Source of the DNA: a virus
IMG/VR virus record: IMGVR_UViG_3300025120_000759
Coordinates: 1-20,026 of that record
Length of the DNA stretch: 20,026 bases
Strand: one strand, 5' to 3'
Shown here: positions 1 through 8,029 of the stretch, piece after piece
Position numbering within the stretch: position 1 is the first letter of the stretch
How the letters are laid out: every line of letters begins with the position of its first letter
The notes under the pieces: model-generated
What the model was told of the DNA's origin: nothing
The model's database searches: none
The model's input: the letters and a program-made list of their open reading frames with translations, nothing else
Made by a program: the position numbers and the translations under genes

Positions 1-184
1 TTAGTTCAATAAAAGGCTGTGTAAAGCTTTTTATATTTGATAGCTTAGTTAAAGGTTGTAATGCTTCTTGTCTAGCGTTTGCTGATAACTTTTCAAATAA
101 ACCACTACCAGTAGACTTGCTTACGTTCTTTGTTAAATCACCAAGAAAGTCTTGGCTTTTCATAAAATCTTTTTCTTCTGCCAT
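1..184 (-). CDS. Partial CDS, N-terminal 61 residues of an unknown late protein
   Basis: An open frame starts at the ATG at 184-182 and runs off the left edge, giving 61 complete codons. The peptide begins MAEEKDFMKSQDFLGDL, is hydrophilic, and is rich in Lys, Ser and Leu; no motif or membrane segment is visible. It follows the stop of the 267-aa gene by 9 bp, so it is almost certainly cotranscribed with it. The leader is A/T-rich with no Shine-Dalgarno site, like its neighbours. The position directly after a cargo-like protein suggests another internal virion or ejection protein, but this is inferred from context only. The MA- start and the tight spacing make it a credible gene; its function is not recognised. 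Confidence 0.7.
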   Translation of the reverse strand, partial: MAEEKDFMKSQDFLGDLTKNVSKSTGSGLFEKLSANARQEALQPLTKLSNIKSFTQPFIEL

Positions 185-193
185 AATTATTGT

Positions 194-997
194 TTAAAAC
201 GGATCGCCTGAGCCTTTTTTACCAAAAAATAATTCATCTGTATTAATGCCTCCGCTAGCTACACCGCCAGCTATTGTACTACCTAAATTACCTAGTGAAG
301 AGCTAAACTGTGATTGAGCTGTGTTGTACGCTTGGCTAGTACCTGTTTGTCTATCAGCTGCTAAACCATACAAGCTAGCTATTCTATCCTGTTCTTGCTG
401 CTGAACGTACATGTCACCTTTTCTTTGAAGCATATCTGTTTGATAAGCACCTTGACGTTGTAGCATGTCTATTCTTTGAGCGTCTTGTCTTTGCAGTGAG
501 TCTATTCTACTAGCTTCGCCTCTACGTCTTGCTTCGCTAGCTTGTTCTTGTCTACCAATATCTATAGAAGCTCGTCTTGCTTGTTCAGTGCCAATGTTAG
601 CTACTTGTTGTGCTAAACCAGCTACACCGCTACCGCCAGCTACGCCTCTTAAATTACTTAGTATATTAGCTTGTTGTTGTTGTGATTGCTCACGCATAAA
701 ATCTGCTGCTTGAGTATTTACTTGTGGCTCTTCAAATACGTTTTCCATACCTGTAAACTGACTTTGTATGCCTTCGTATGGATTTGTTATTCCTTCGTAT
801 GGATTTGTAAACTCAATAGCGTTGTAAGCTTCTCTAGCTTCTGCTAATCTTTCTCTTGCTTCAGCATCTCTACGTCTAGAGTCTTTTCTAGCTTTACCAG
901 CGCCGAACAGTCCTAGTACAGAAGATCCTAAGCTTATTGCTGTTATCGGATCTATTACTTTAAACGGACTTATTTTTTTTAAACCTACTATTGCCAT
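194..997 (-). CDS. Repeat-bearing internal virion/cargo-like protein (267 aa)
   Basis: The ATG at 997 follows a 40-bp A/T-rich gap. Residues about 15-35 are hydrophobic and Gly/Ala-rich (ITAISLGSSVLGLFGAG), followed by a basic stretch, which may be membrane-active or just a flexible anchor. Residues about 60-80 carry a tandem TNPYEGI repeat. The centre is Gly-rich, then Gln/Arg-rich with repeated RIDxLQRQ-type units (about 165-205) that predict long helices. The C-terminus is Gly/Ser-rich. Low complexity, Gln-rich helices and a place after the nozzle gene resemble ejection or cargo proteins of short-tailed phages, which in crAss-like phages are also encoded downstream of the tail muzzle. I see no enzymatic motif. 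The role is inferred from composition and order; a minor tail protein is the alternative. Confidence 0.6.
   Translation of the reverse strand: MAIVGLKKISPFKVIDPITAISLGSSVLGLFGAGKARKDSRRRDAEARERLAEAREAYNAIEFTNPYEGITNPYEGIQSQFTGMENVFEEPQVNTQAADFMREQSQQQQANILSNLRGVAGGSGVAGLAQQVANIGTEQARRASIDIGRQEQASEARRRGEASRIDSLQRQDAQRIDMLQRQGAYQTDMLQRKGDMYVQQQEQDRIASLYGLAADRQTGTSQAYNTAQSQFSSSLGNLGSTIAGGVASGGINTDELFFGKKGSGDPF
771..808 (-). repeat. Short tandem repeat inside the 267-aa gene
   Basis: The 17-mer ccttcgtatggatttgt occurs at 771-787 and again at 792-808, a 21-bp (7-codon) period. It encodes two consecutive copies of the heptapeptide TNPYEGI. The period keeps the frame, so this is a recent in-frame duplication. 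It is read directly from the sequence. Confidence 0.9.
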
Positions 998-1037
998 ATT
1001 ATTAAATTTATGTATTAATAGTTACATTTTTGACTTG

Positions 1038-1376
1038 TTATTTACTACTTTCTGATACCTCTGCAGATACAGAAAACAATTTACCTTTATTATCAGAGTC
1101 TAACTCTAGCTTAACTCTAGCGTAATAGCCTTTTAAACCTGATGTGTTTACTTTGTTGTTTTTTACAAACATTAAAAAATCACCTTCTTGAGGTTGAGCT
1201 TCAGTTTCAACTGTAGTTATTGTTGATCCGCTAATGTTAGTTACCTCGCCAATTAATGTAGGATCGTCAACACTGTTAGATATTGGTCCTTCACCGTTTA
1301 ACGGCGCATAGTATAATATGTCACCTACTTGAAGCGAGTCGTTTATTTTTATATTTTCGTTTAATTCAATTATCAT
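1038..1376 (-). CDS. Small beta-rich virion-cluster protein (112 aa), unknown function
   Basis: The ATG at 1376-1374 overlaps the TGA stop of the 409-aa gene in an ATGA junction, which implies translational coupling. The protein begins MIIELNENIKINDSLQVGDI and shows alternating hydrophobic residues and Gly turns (VGDILYYAPLNG, EGDFLMFVKNN, GYYARVKLEL), so an all-beta barrel is likely. It ends in LFSVSAEVSESSK. It has no signal peptide, transmembrane segment or catalytic motif. From memory, similar short proteins with GDFxMFxK and GYYAxVxF-type segments are common hypothetical proteins in structural clusters of marine phages; I cannot verify this here. A decoration or small tail/head accessory protein is plausible given the neighbours. 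Confidence 0.65.
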   Translation of the reverse strand: MIIELNENIKINDSLQVGDILYYAPLNGEGPISNSVDDPTLIGEVTNISGSTITTVETEAQPQEGDFLMFVKNNKVNTSGLKGYYARVKLELDSDNKGKLFSVSAEVSESSK

Positions 1377-2602
1377 GATACTGTACCTGGAGTTATTAGG
1401 CCGTCAATAGCCACGTTTATTGTTTTGCTAGTTGAAGGAAACTGTGTAACTGTTAATTGTGCTGCTAAAGTTGCTGCTGTTGTTAATGTTTGTTTTCCAC
1501 CGCTTGCTGAAGTAAAAGTTAATAGTGTACCTACGCTTAGCGTTTGTGAAACATCGCAAGTAATAACACCGTCACCATCAGCTCCACTAGGATCTGGAGT
1601 GACAACATTTACGTTATTAGTGCTAGAGTTATCAACACCTAAACCGTTAAAAATAGCTACACTACCACCTGGTATTCCTTGAGTTTTAGTCACATTAATA
1701 GTAGTTCCAGATCCTCCAGATCTAACATTTGTAGTTACTTGTGATGTACCTGGATCTATAGAGCTTGAATTTAAAGTAATACTAGCGCCTATAGCAGATG
1801 AAGCTAAAGATAAACCAATTGCTTTTAACGTCATAGTTTCTCCGTCTTCAAAAGCAACGCTAGTACTGAATGTTACTTGCTTAAGCTCAGTGTCTATAGC
1901 TTGTATTACAGTGGTAGAAGAAGGAGCTGTAGTGCCTTTGTGAAAAACTAAACGCATACCTACAACTAAGTCTGTTACGTCTGATAGTATAGCTCTAGCA
2001 CCTGCTACGCCATCGCCGCTAGGATTACTAGATATAGTTTTTGTTGTTTGAAAGCTAAAGCTTGAATCTTGTAGGCTTGCTCTTGAAAATACAAGCAGCC
2101 CTTGACTGTTAGCATCTGTAGTAGCATTGCTTATAGTTCCTGATATGTTAACTATTTTTGAAGTTGGTGCAGCAGAAGATCCTGTAACTGTAGTGTTAGC
2201 TATAACTGGATCAGAAGCGTATTTAGCTGTATTATCTGTAACAACAGCAAATGTTAGTGTAGAGTCAGATATAGATCCTATTGCTTGAATATAAACACCT
2301 CCATCTACTACAGTATCTGTGTAAGGCTTTGGATTAATAATAATAAAATAATTTACAGAAGTTGCTGCTGGAAAGTGTATAAGCTTTGAAAAGCTAGTAC
2401 TTTTTAAATTAACTTCTAATTTGTTTTTAGTACCAAAACTAGAGTCAAAGCTACTAGTAACAAAGTTGTAAAACTTATTGGTACTACTAACAATTTGTAC
2501 TGTTACTTGAGCGCCAACTTCACCTTCTATAGATAAAGATCTATTTTCACCAGCAGCGTTTAGATCAGTAGTTAGTATTGATATGTTATTTATATTTGCC
2601 AT
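1373..2602 (-). CDS. Ser/Thr-rich beta-structured virion protein (409 aa), possible fibre or decoration protein
   Basis: The ATG at 2602 lies 3 bp after the stop of the 1806-aa gene. The protein is unusually rich in Ser, Thr, Val, Gly and Asn and poor in charged residues and Cys, with short alternating strands throughout, as in beta-sandwich or fibre proteins. Two stretches look like a diverged duplication: residues about 194-222 (SGDGVAGARAILSDVTDL then VVGMRLVF) and about 338-368 (SGADGDGVITCDVSQTL then SVGTLLTF). I see no signal peptide or transmembrane helix. The position among tail genes and the composition suggest a virion surface protein such as a tail or head fibre or decoration protein. 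No enzyme motif is present, and I cannot assign a family. Confidence 0.6.
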   Translation of the reverse strand: MANINNISILTTDLNAAGENRSLSIEGEVGAQVTVQIVSSTNKFYNFVTSSFDSSFGTKNKLEVNLKSTSFSKLIHFPAATSVNYFIIINPKPYTDTVVDGGVYIQAIGSISDSTLTFAVVTDNTAKYASDPVIANTTVTGSSAAPTSKIVNISGTISNATTDANSQGLLVFSRASLQDSSFSFQTTKTISSNPSGDGVAGARAILSDVTDLVVGMRLVFHKGTTAPSSTTVIQAIDTELKQVTFSTSVAFEDGETMTLKAIGLSLASSAIGASITLNSSSIDPGTSQVTTNVRSGGSGTTINVTKTQGIPGGSVAIFNGLGVDNSSTNNVNVVTPDPSGADGDGVITCDVSQTLSVGTLLTFTSASGGKQTLTTAATLAAQLTVTQFPSTSKTINVAIDGLITPGTVS

Positions 2603-2605
2603 TTA

Positions 2606-5600
2606 TTATTCGTCTACAATAATTTCATCGTACTCAACACTAGCGATAACACCTAAGCCTTGCACATTTAAACTTCCTATATCATCTGAGTTTGTATTAT
2701 CAAAAGAACCTCCTCTTATGTAGTTATAGTATTTACCTTCTTTTTTAATAAATTCTGGTATAGAACCTTTTTGTAAGTCAGTAATTATATTTGAAACAAA
2801 CCAACCATCACTACTATTTAAGTTGTCGTAACTTACATCATTAGCGCCGTCAGCGTGCTCTACATAACCGTTTCTTCTTCCTGCACTACCTTCATAAGAC
2901 AGTGTTTTAAAATCTTTCACTACAGGCGTAGAGTCATTAAATATAAAATCAATAAAAGAATTAACTCTTTCTATATCATAGAAAACATTAGTGTTATCTT
3001 CATCTTGATGATGCTTATATATTGATCCATTATAAAACGTATAATAATCACTACCTAAGCTTACACCGCTTTCTGGCACAAAAGATTTAAAACTAATCCA
3101 GCCTTTAGCCTGTTCGCTATAGCTTAATGTCTTTGCTTCAAAGTCTTCATTTACAACAGCTTCATCTTCAGTATAACCTGCTTTTATTGTTAAATTGTAC
3201 TCTTGTTTATCTTCATCGTAAGTACCTAAGCATGCAATATTATTATCGGCTAAGTTGTCACCAAACCAGTCTTTCATACCAGCATCTGATATTGGAGTAA
3301 TTCCGTCCATTGATAATCTTAACACAGCTCGTCTTTGCTTGTCTGTAAAATAAGCTCTATATGATTCGCTAGCAAAAGACTCAGGATTTTTAGATATACC
3401 AAACTCACCAACAAAAGGAGTTACTTGACCAAGAACTCTGTCGTTAGCAACTAACTGAGGGTTACCATCAGCGTTGAATATAGCGTCTTTGTTGCTAATT
3501 ACTTTAACAACTCTGTCTTCGCAAAACACTACTAAGTTAGTCTGTCGTTGAAACAACTTTTGTATACTACCGTAAGTAGGGTTTAAGTCTTTAGTTATTT
3601 TCTGAGCTTGTATAAATTGATTTAAGTTGTTAACACCTGAGTTAGAACTGTATAATCCAGAGAATATTAAGCCATGCTCTCTTGTTTCTTCTTTGTAAGG
3701 CTCATCTAGCGTAGTAGATGCTCTAGCGCCTGTTCTTATAGAAACTCCGTTAAAATCATCTCTAACAGTGTTAGATTCTATACCGTTACCAAAAGCAAAT
3801 ACATTATAAAAATTAGAGTAGTAAGGTAAAGTTGTAGAAATTTTTATTTTAAAAGATGCTAGATTACCGTAGCTACCTGATCCTCCTCCGTCGATGTAGT
3901 AATTAGGATTATCTGCAGGTTGACTAATTTGACTTGATATTATTTCAGCATGAACAACACTACCGTCAGCTCTAGTTATAGCAAATATTTTACCTGCGTA
4001 ATCTAATATTGTAGCTCCGTCGACTGGATCAAAGTAGTTAAATCCATGTTCTTCGTTGTTTAGCCCTCTAAGAGCAATTGTTACATCTCCTTCATTATTA
4101 ACACGACATTGGCGAAGATACCTTTGAGCAGGCAACTCAATACCATCAACAGCTTTATCAAAGTCTAATATTTCAACTTTAGATCCTATTGGAAATACAA
4201 TATCTTTATTTTCGTCTTTTATTTCTACAGGTATAGCGTCACTAATCTCGTAGTAAATATCTAAATCAGCTGATTTTTCAGGCTCTGTTTCAAACAAAGC
4301 TTTATTAGTACTAGCGTCACTAGAAAAAGATTTAGAACTTTCTTCTATAAACTCAAACAAGCTACCGCTACTATCAACATCAAAAGTAGTGTCAGTCTGA
4401 CTTAAAGGTTTAAAGCCATTAGAAGCTTGAGGGTTTTTATCTAGTTTTAAAGCGTAAACTATACGTCTATTAGATCTAGCGCCAAAAGCTTCTAGCTTAT
4501 CTAATAAAGTAGTGAACAATGGATTGTTTTCAGTTGTATTACCATCTTCAGCCCAAGCCATCACAGCTTCTTCTACGCTATCACTTCCGTTAACATAACT
4601 TGAAGTAGTGTTATCCCACTCTTTCCTTATACGCCACGGCGTGTGGTTGTATACGTGTTTTACTTTAACGCCTAATATAGTATACACTTCTTCGTTTTCA
4701 TCTACAGAAAATCTAAACTTTTTGCCGGCAACTAAATTGCTAACCATCTCCTGCACACCTTGTACGTCTTGAGCCCCATAAGTAGGATCAAACTGTCTTT
4801 CGTGTTGAGTTTGATAGTCTGAATCGTAACCAAGTACACTAAAATTATTTGCCTGAGGATTTCCACCTATTGGTGGTAACAAAGTAGCTACATTAGCATT
4901 AGTATAGCTACCTTCCATTTCTACAAAACCTGTTTCATTTCCGTGGTTAAAAGCACCACCACCCCATATACCTTGAAGATATTCTGCTATAGATCCAAGA
5001 CCTCTATACGGTATATTATCAGGATAACTATTTGCTCTTGTGAATAAATCTACACCAGGTCCTAAAAACGAAACGTGCATATAATAACCACCAAGATCAT
5101 AGTCATTTGCTAAATCATTAACTCTATCGCTTCCGTATATTGTGCTATTAGACCATGCTCTTCCACCATTACCGTCTGCTACGCCACTAACAGGATTAAC
5201 GTAATAATCACCATCAGCTTGTATAATAGGCTCTATACCGTTTACATACCAATCAACTTCATCATCAGCATCAACAGCAAAAGCTGTATAAGTACGCGCG
5301 TCCATAGCGTCAGTATCGTAATCAACGTCTGTGCCTACGCCTGTATTATACTCGCTTGATGCATCTAAACCATCTAAAACCCAACCGTACGTTGGAAAAC
5401 TAAAGTTAAAACCATGCGATATATACGTCCATCTTAGCTTTGGATAACGAATAATAGGACTACCTGCCCAACCTTGACCTGACTCTCTAGCATATAAAGT
5501 TGAAGAAGGATTAGAAGCAGCCATGTACATGCCGTCAATGAAAAACTTACCTTGGCTACTGCCAAAACCTAAGTTAGCATTTAACATGTCATCCCACTTT

Positions 5601-8026
5601 GCTTTAGTGTTTGTTAAGCCTGCGTTGCCATGTATGATTTCAGGAGTTCCAATCACTCCGTCGTAATAGTTGGTGTTAATTTCACTGTAATATTGAACAT
5701 TACTATTAGCTGTAGTGCTAGCGCTAGCGTCAGCTGGATCTAACCATAGATAAACTTTTTCAGAGCTAAGTATTTTATCTGAAGCTTCTAGCTGCAAAGG
5801 CTCGTTTACAAGTTGAGACTTTATTAAATCATCTGCAGCTATTTTAACAAAGAAATGTCCAGAAAAGTTTTCATCTGAATACCTATCTTTTCTTTGTATT
5901 TTAAAATTAAGAGCTGCAGGCATAGTAGCCGTAGCGCCTAAAATCCCATCAGCATCTACTCCATCGCTGTTAGCTATTAAAGCGTCTTGCAATTGTATTA
6001 CCTCACTTAACCTAATAATATAATTAGCATCTAAACCTACTCTTACATTTGTTACTTTGTATCTTTTAGACTGCAAGCCACCTAAAGACCAAGATACATA
6101 AAGATTTTCTACTTTATTTGATGACTCTGTTACTCCGCCTTCGCTATTAGTTAAAGCAGCTCCATCTGTACCAACAGCTTGCCACTCATTTTTACGAATC
6201 ATTATAGTGTCTGTTTGTTGATCTATACGTTGTAAGTCACCTTCGTTAGTTGGATCTTGAGGAAAAATACCAGTGTCATCAGCGGTTAAGCGATTAGAAG
6301 TATTATTAACTGATCCAAGATCGTAGAACTTGTAAGATATTGCTTCTGGAGCTTCGTTACTTATGTCTAATACTTTATACTTGTTGTCTTCGCTTACCCT
6401 AAAAGGTATAGGCTCTAGCATTACTGTTTTTAAAACAATGTAGTCGTCAACAGATATTTTAGATCTATCTTTTGAAGGAAAAGAAAGGTAAACGTGATCT
6501 TCTTCGTTTTCAAACTGACTATGTGAAAATGGCACGTAAACTCTTTGATTTAACAAATTGTAATATTGACCTGAAGATTCTTTTATATAAAACTTATAAT
6601 AATGAGCCCAAGAAGGAATATCAGAATTAACTTTTATAGAAGTTTTAAAACTTACTTCGCTAGTATAGTTTTGAAGAGTTTTAAATCCACCTTCTGTAGA
6701 AGTAAATATAGGTGTTTCTCTTCCGTAAGCGTCACCAAATAGCATACCTACTTGATAGCTTCTATTTGACTTTAATGATTTAACAGGTTTGTCTTGATTT
6801 TCATAGTAGTATGGATATACTGTAGCATCTAAATCTACAGAATCTACATCATAGTTTTGTGTGTAATTACCATAAACTATTCTATTACCAACAACTTCTT
6901 GCGCTAAAGCTTTTTTAGGTACATTGTCAAAAGGTCTTAGCAATTGATCTTCTGCTATTGCAGTAAAAACATTTTCACTTTTTATAGTATAGCTACCTGA
7001 AGTTACAAGGTACGTGTCATCAAAACCTATATCGTCTAGATAACTTCCTATAGCGCTCCAACTTGAGTCTATTTTTTTAATTTTTGCTATAGAATATACT
7101 ACGTTAGAGTCTTCTGTTTTGTATAATATTTCTACTTCTACGACATCAGCAGGCGTGCTAGCGTCTACAAAACCATAAACCTCTATTGATTTAATGTAGT
7201 TTAACATAGCAGTATTATACGACTCTGAAGTATCGTAAAAACTGTAGTTGTTATAGTCGTCAATATATTCTGCGTTAAACACTGGCTGAGTAAACGGACT
7301 AAAAGCAGACAACTGATTATCTTCGTACTTATACCTAACACAAAACCTAGGTATTTGTCTTTGAAATATAGAAGACTTTTCATCACCTTTAGAAGAGATT
7401 ACTTTTATTTGAGGAGCTCTAAGAGGTTTTTTCTTTATAACAGTTAAGTGCTCTTCTTTTAAAAAACCGTAGTTTACACCGTCAAGAAAAAGTCTTGAGT
7501 GATGATTATCGCTTTGAGGATTATTTTGTAAACCTGAATAGTTTTTAGTTAAATCTATTTTTTTAGGCTCATTGTCACCATCTGACCAAAACAAGTAATT
7601 ATCTATAATATTTATAGCAGTTATTTGTCTTCCAGTAAAATTTAAAAAAGGATCTAAAATAAGTGGATTTCCGTCACCGTCTTCTAAATCAGGCGTTCTA
7701 CTTAAGTCAACAGCTACAAAAGTAGCATAGTCAGCTTTAACATCGTATTTAACTATAAAGTCTCTAGTAATAGATTTAACAAAGTAATATATACAGTCTG
7801 TTAAAGTATCTTCAATACTACCTATACAAACTGACGTATCGTCATAAGCGCCTATAGCAGAAAGAGCTTTAGTTCCAAGAATATTTTGAGCACTACCAAC
7901 ATCTGAACCATCAGACGTAGTGATCTGTATATTCATCGCATCTCTATATTGTCCTTTAGGTATGATTCTCTCATCAAGGTCTTTATTCATTTTACCTTGA
8001 AGAAAATTGTTAGTAATCTCTGCCAT
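2606..8026 (-). CDS. Giant tail nozzle/muzzle-type protein (1806 aa)
   Basis: This is the largest gene in the window; its ATG at 8026 is 3 bp after the stop of the 533-aa gene. The N-terminus (FLQGKMNKDLDERIIPKGQY, then RDAMNIQ, residues about 8-35) resembles the start of phage tail nozzle or 'stabilization' proteins, including those of crAss-like phages. Blade-like repeats follow, with an INIIDNYLFWSDGDNEPKKI segment near residue 140, suggesting a beta-propeller. A matching C-terminal region, from about residue 1476, carries LFQRQTNLVVFCEDRVVKV and, near 1542, GISKNPESFASESYRAYFTD. The middle (about 690-1450) is Tyr/Asp/Asn/Gly-rich and likely inserted, exposed beta structure. T7 gp12, a nozzle of the short-tail class, is about 794 aa, so this protein is more than twice that. 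It should form the end of the DNA channel in the virion. The role is inferred from family resemblance and gene order; the middle domains are unassigned. Confidence 0.7.
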   Translation of the reverse strand: MAEITNNFLQGKMNKDLDERIIPKGQYRDAMNIQITTSDGSDVGSAQNILGTKALSAIGAYDDTSVCIGSIEDTLTDCIYYFVKSITRDFIVKYDVKADYATFVAVDLSRTPDLEDGDGNPLILDPFLNFTGRQITAINIIDNYLFWSDGDNEPKKIDLTKNYSGLQNNPQSDNHHSRLFLDGVNYGFLKEEHLTVIKKKPLRAPQIKVISSKGDEKSSIFQRQIPRFCVRYKYEDNQLSAFSPFTQPVFNAEYIDDYNNYSFYDTSESYNTAMLNYIKSIEVYGFVDASTPADVVEVEILYKTEDSNVVYSIAKIKKIDSSWSAIGSYLDDIGFDDTYLVTSGSYTIKSENVFTAIAEDQLLRPFDNVPKKALAQEVVGNRIVYGNYTQNYDVDSVDLDATVYPYYYENQDKPVKSLKSNRSYQVGMLFGDAYGRETPIFTSTEGGFKTLQNYTSEVSFKTSIKVNSDIPSWAHYYKFYIKESSGQYYNLLNQRVYVPFSHSQFENEEDHVYLSFPSKDRSKISVDDYIVLKTVMLEPIPFRVSEDNKYKVLDISNEAPEAISYKFYDLGSVNNTSNRLTADDTGIFPQDPTNEGDLQRIDQQTDTIMIRKNEWQAVGTDGAALTNSEGGVTESSNKVENLYVSWSLGGLQSKRYKVTNVRVGLDANYIIRLSEVIQLQDALIANSDGVDADGILGATATMPAALNFKIQRKDRYSDENFSGHFFVKIAADDLIKSQLVNEPLQLEASDKILSSEKVYLWLDPADASASTTANSNVQYYSEINTNYYDGVIGTPEIIHGNAGLTNTKAKWDDMLNANLGFGSSQGKFFIDGMYMAASNPSSTLYARESGQGWAGSPIIRYPKLRWTYISHGFNFSFPTYGWVLDGLDASSEYNTGVGTDVDYDTDAMDARTYTAFAVDADDEVDWYVNGIEPIIQADGDYYVNPVSGVADGNGGRAWSNSTIYGSDRVNDLANDYDLGGYYMHVSFLGPGVDLFTRANSYPDNIPYRGLGSIAEYLQGIWGGGAFNHGNETGFVEMEGSYTNANVATLLPPIGGNPQANNFSVLGYDSDYQTQHERQFDPTYGAQDVQGVQEMVSNLVAGKKFRFSVDENEEVYTILGVKVKHVYNHTPWRIRKEWDNTTSSYVNGSDSVEEAVMAWAEDGNTTENNPLFTTLLDKLEAFGARSNRRIVYALKLDKNPQASNGFKPLSQTDTTFDVDSSGSLFEFIEESSKSFSSDASTNKALFETEPEKSADLDIYYEISDAIPVEIKDENKDIVFPIGSKVEILDFDKAVDGIELPAQRYLRQCRVNNEGDVTIALRGLNNEEHGFNYFDPVDGATILDYAGKIFAITRADGSVVHAEIISSQISQPADNPNYYIDGGGSGSYGNLASFKIKISTTLPYYSNFYNVFAFGNGIESNTVRDDFNGVSIRTGARASTTLDEPYKEETREHGLIFSGLYSSNSGVNNLNQFIQAQKITKDLNPTYGSIQKLFQRQTNLVVFCEDRVVKVISNKDAIFNADGNPQLVANDRVLGQVTPFVGEFGISKNPESFASESYRAYFTDKQRRAVLRLSMDGITPISDAGMKDWFGDNLADNNIACLGTYDEDKQEYNLTIKAGYTEDEAVVNEDFEAKTLSYSEQAKGWISFKSFVPESGVSLGSDYYTFYNGSIYKHHQDEDNTNVFYDIERVNSFIDFIFNDSTPVVKDFKTLSYEGSAGRRNGYVEHADGANDVSYDNLNSSDGWFVSNIITDLQKGSIPEFIKKEGKYYNYIRGGSFDNTNSDDIGSLNVQGLGVIASVEYDEIIVDE

Positions 8027-8029
8027 AAA

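Noticed and set aside
7201-7386. Minus-strand 61-codon frame inside the nozzle gene
   Set aside because: It is an out-of-frame shadow of the 1806-aa gene, with no homology or leader of its own.
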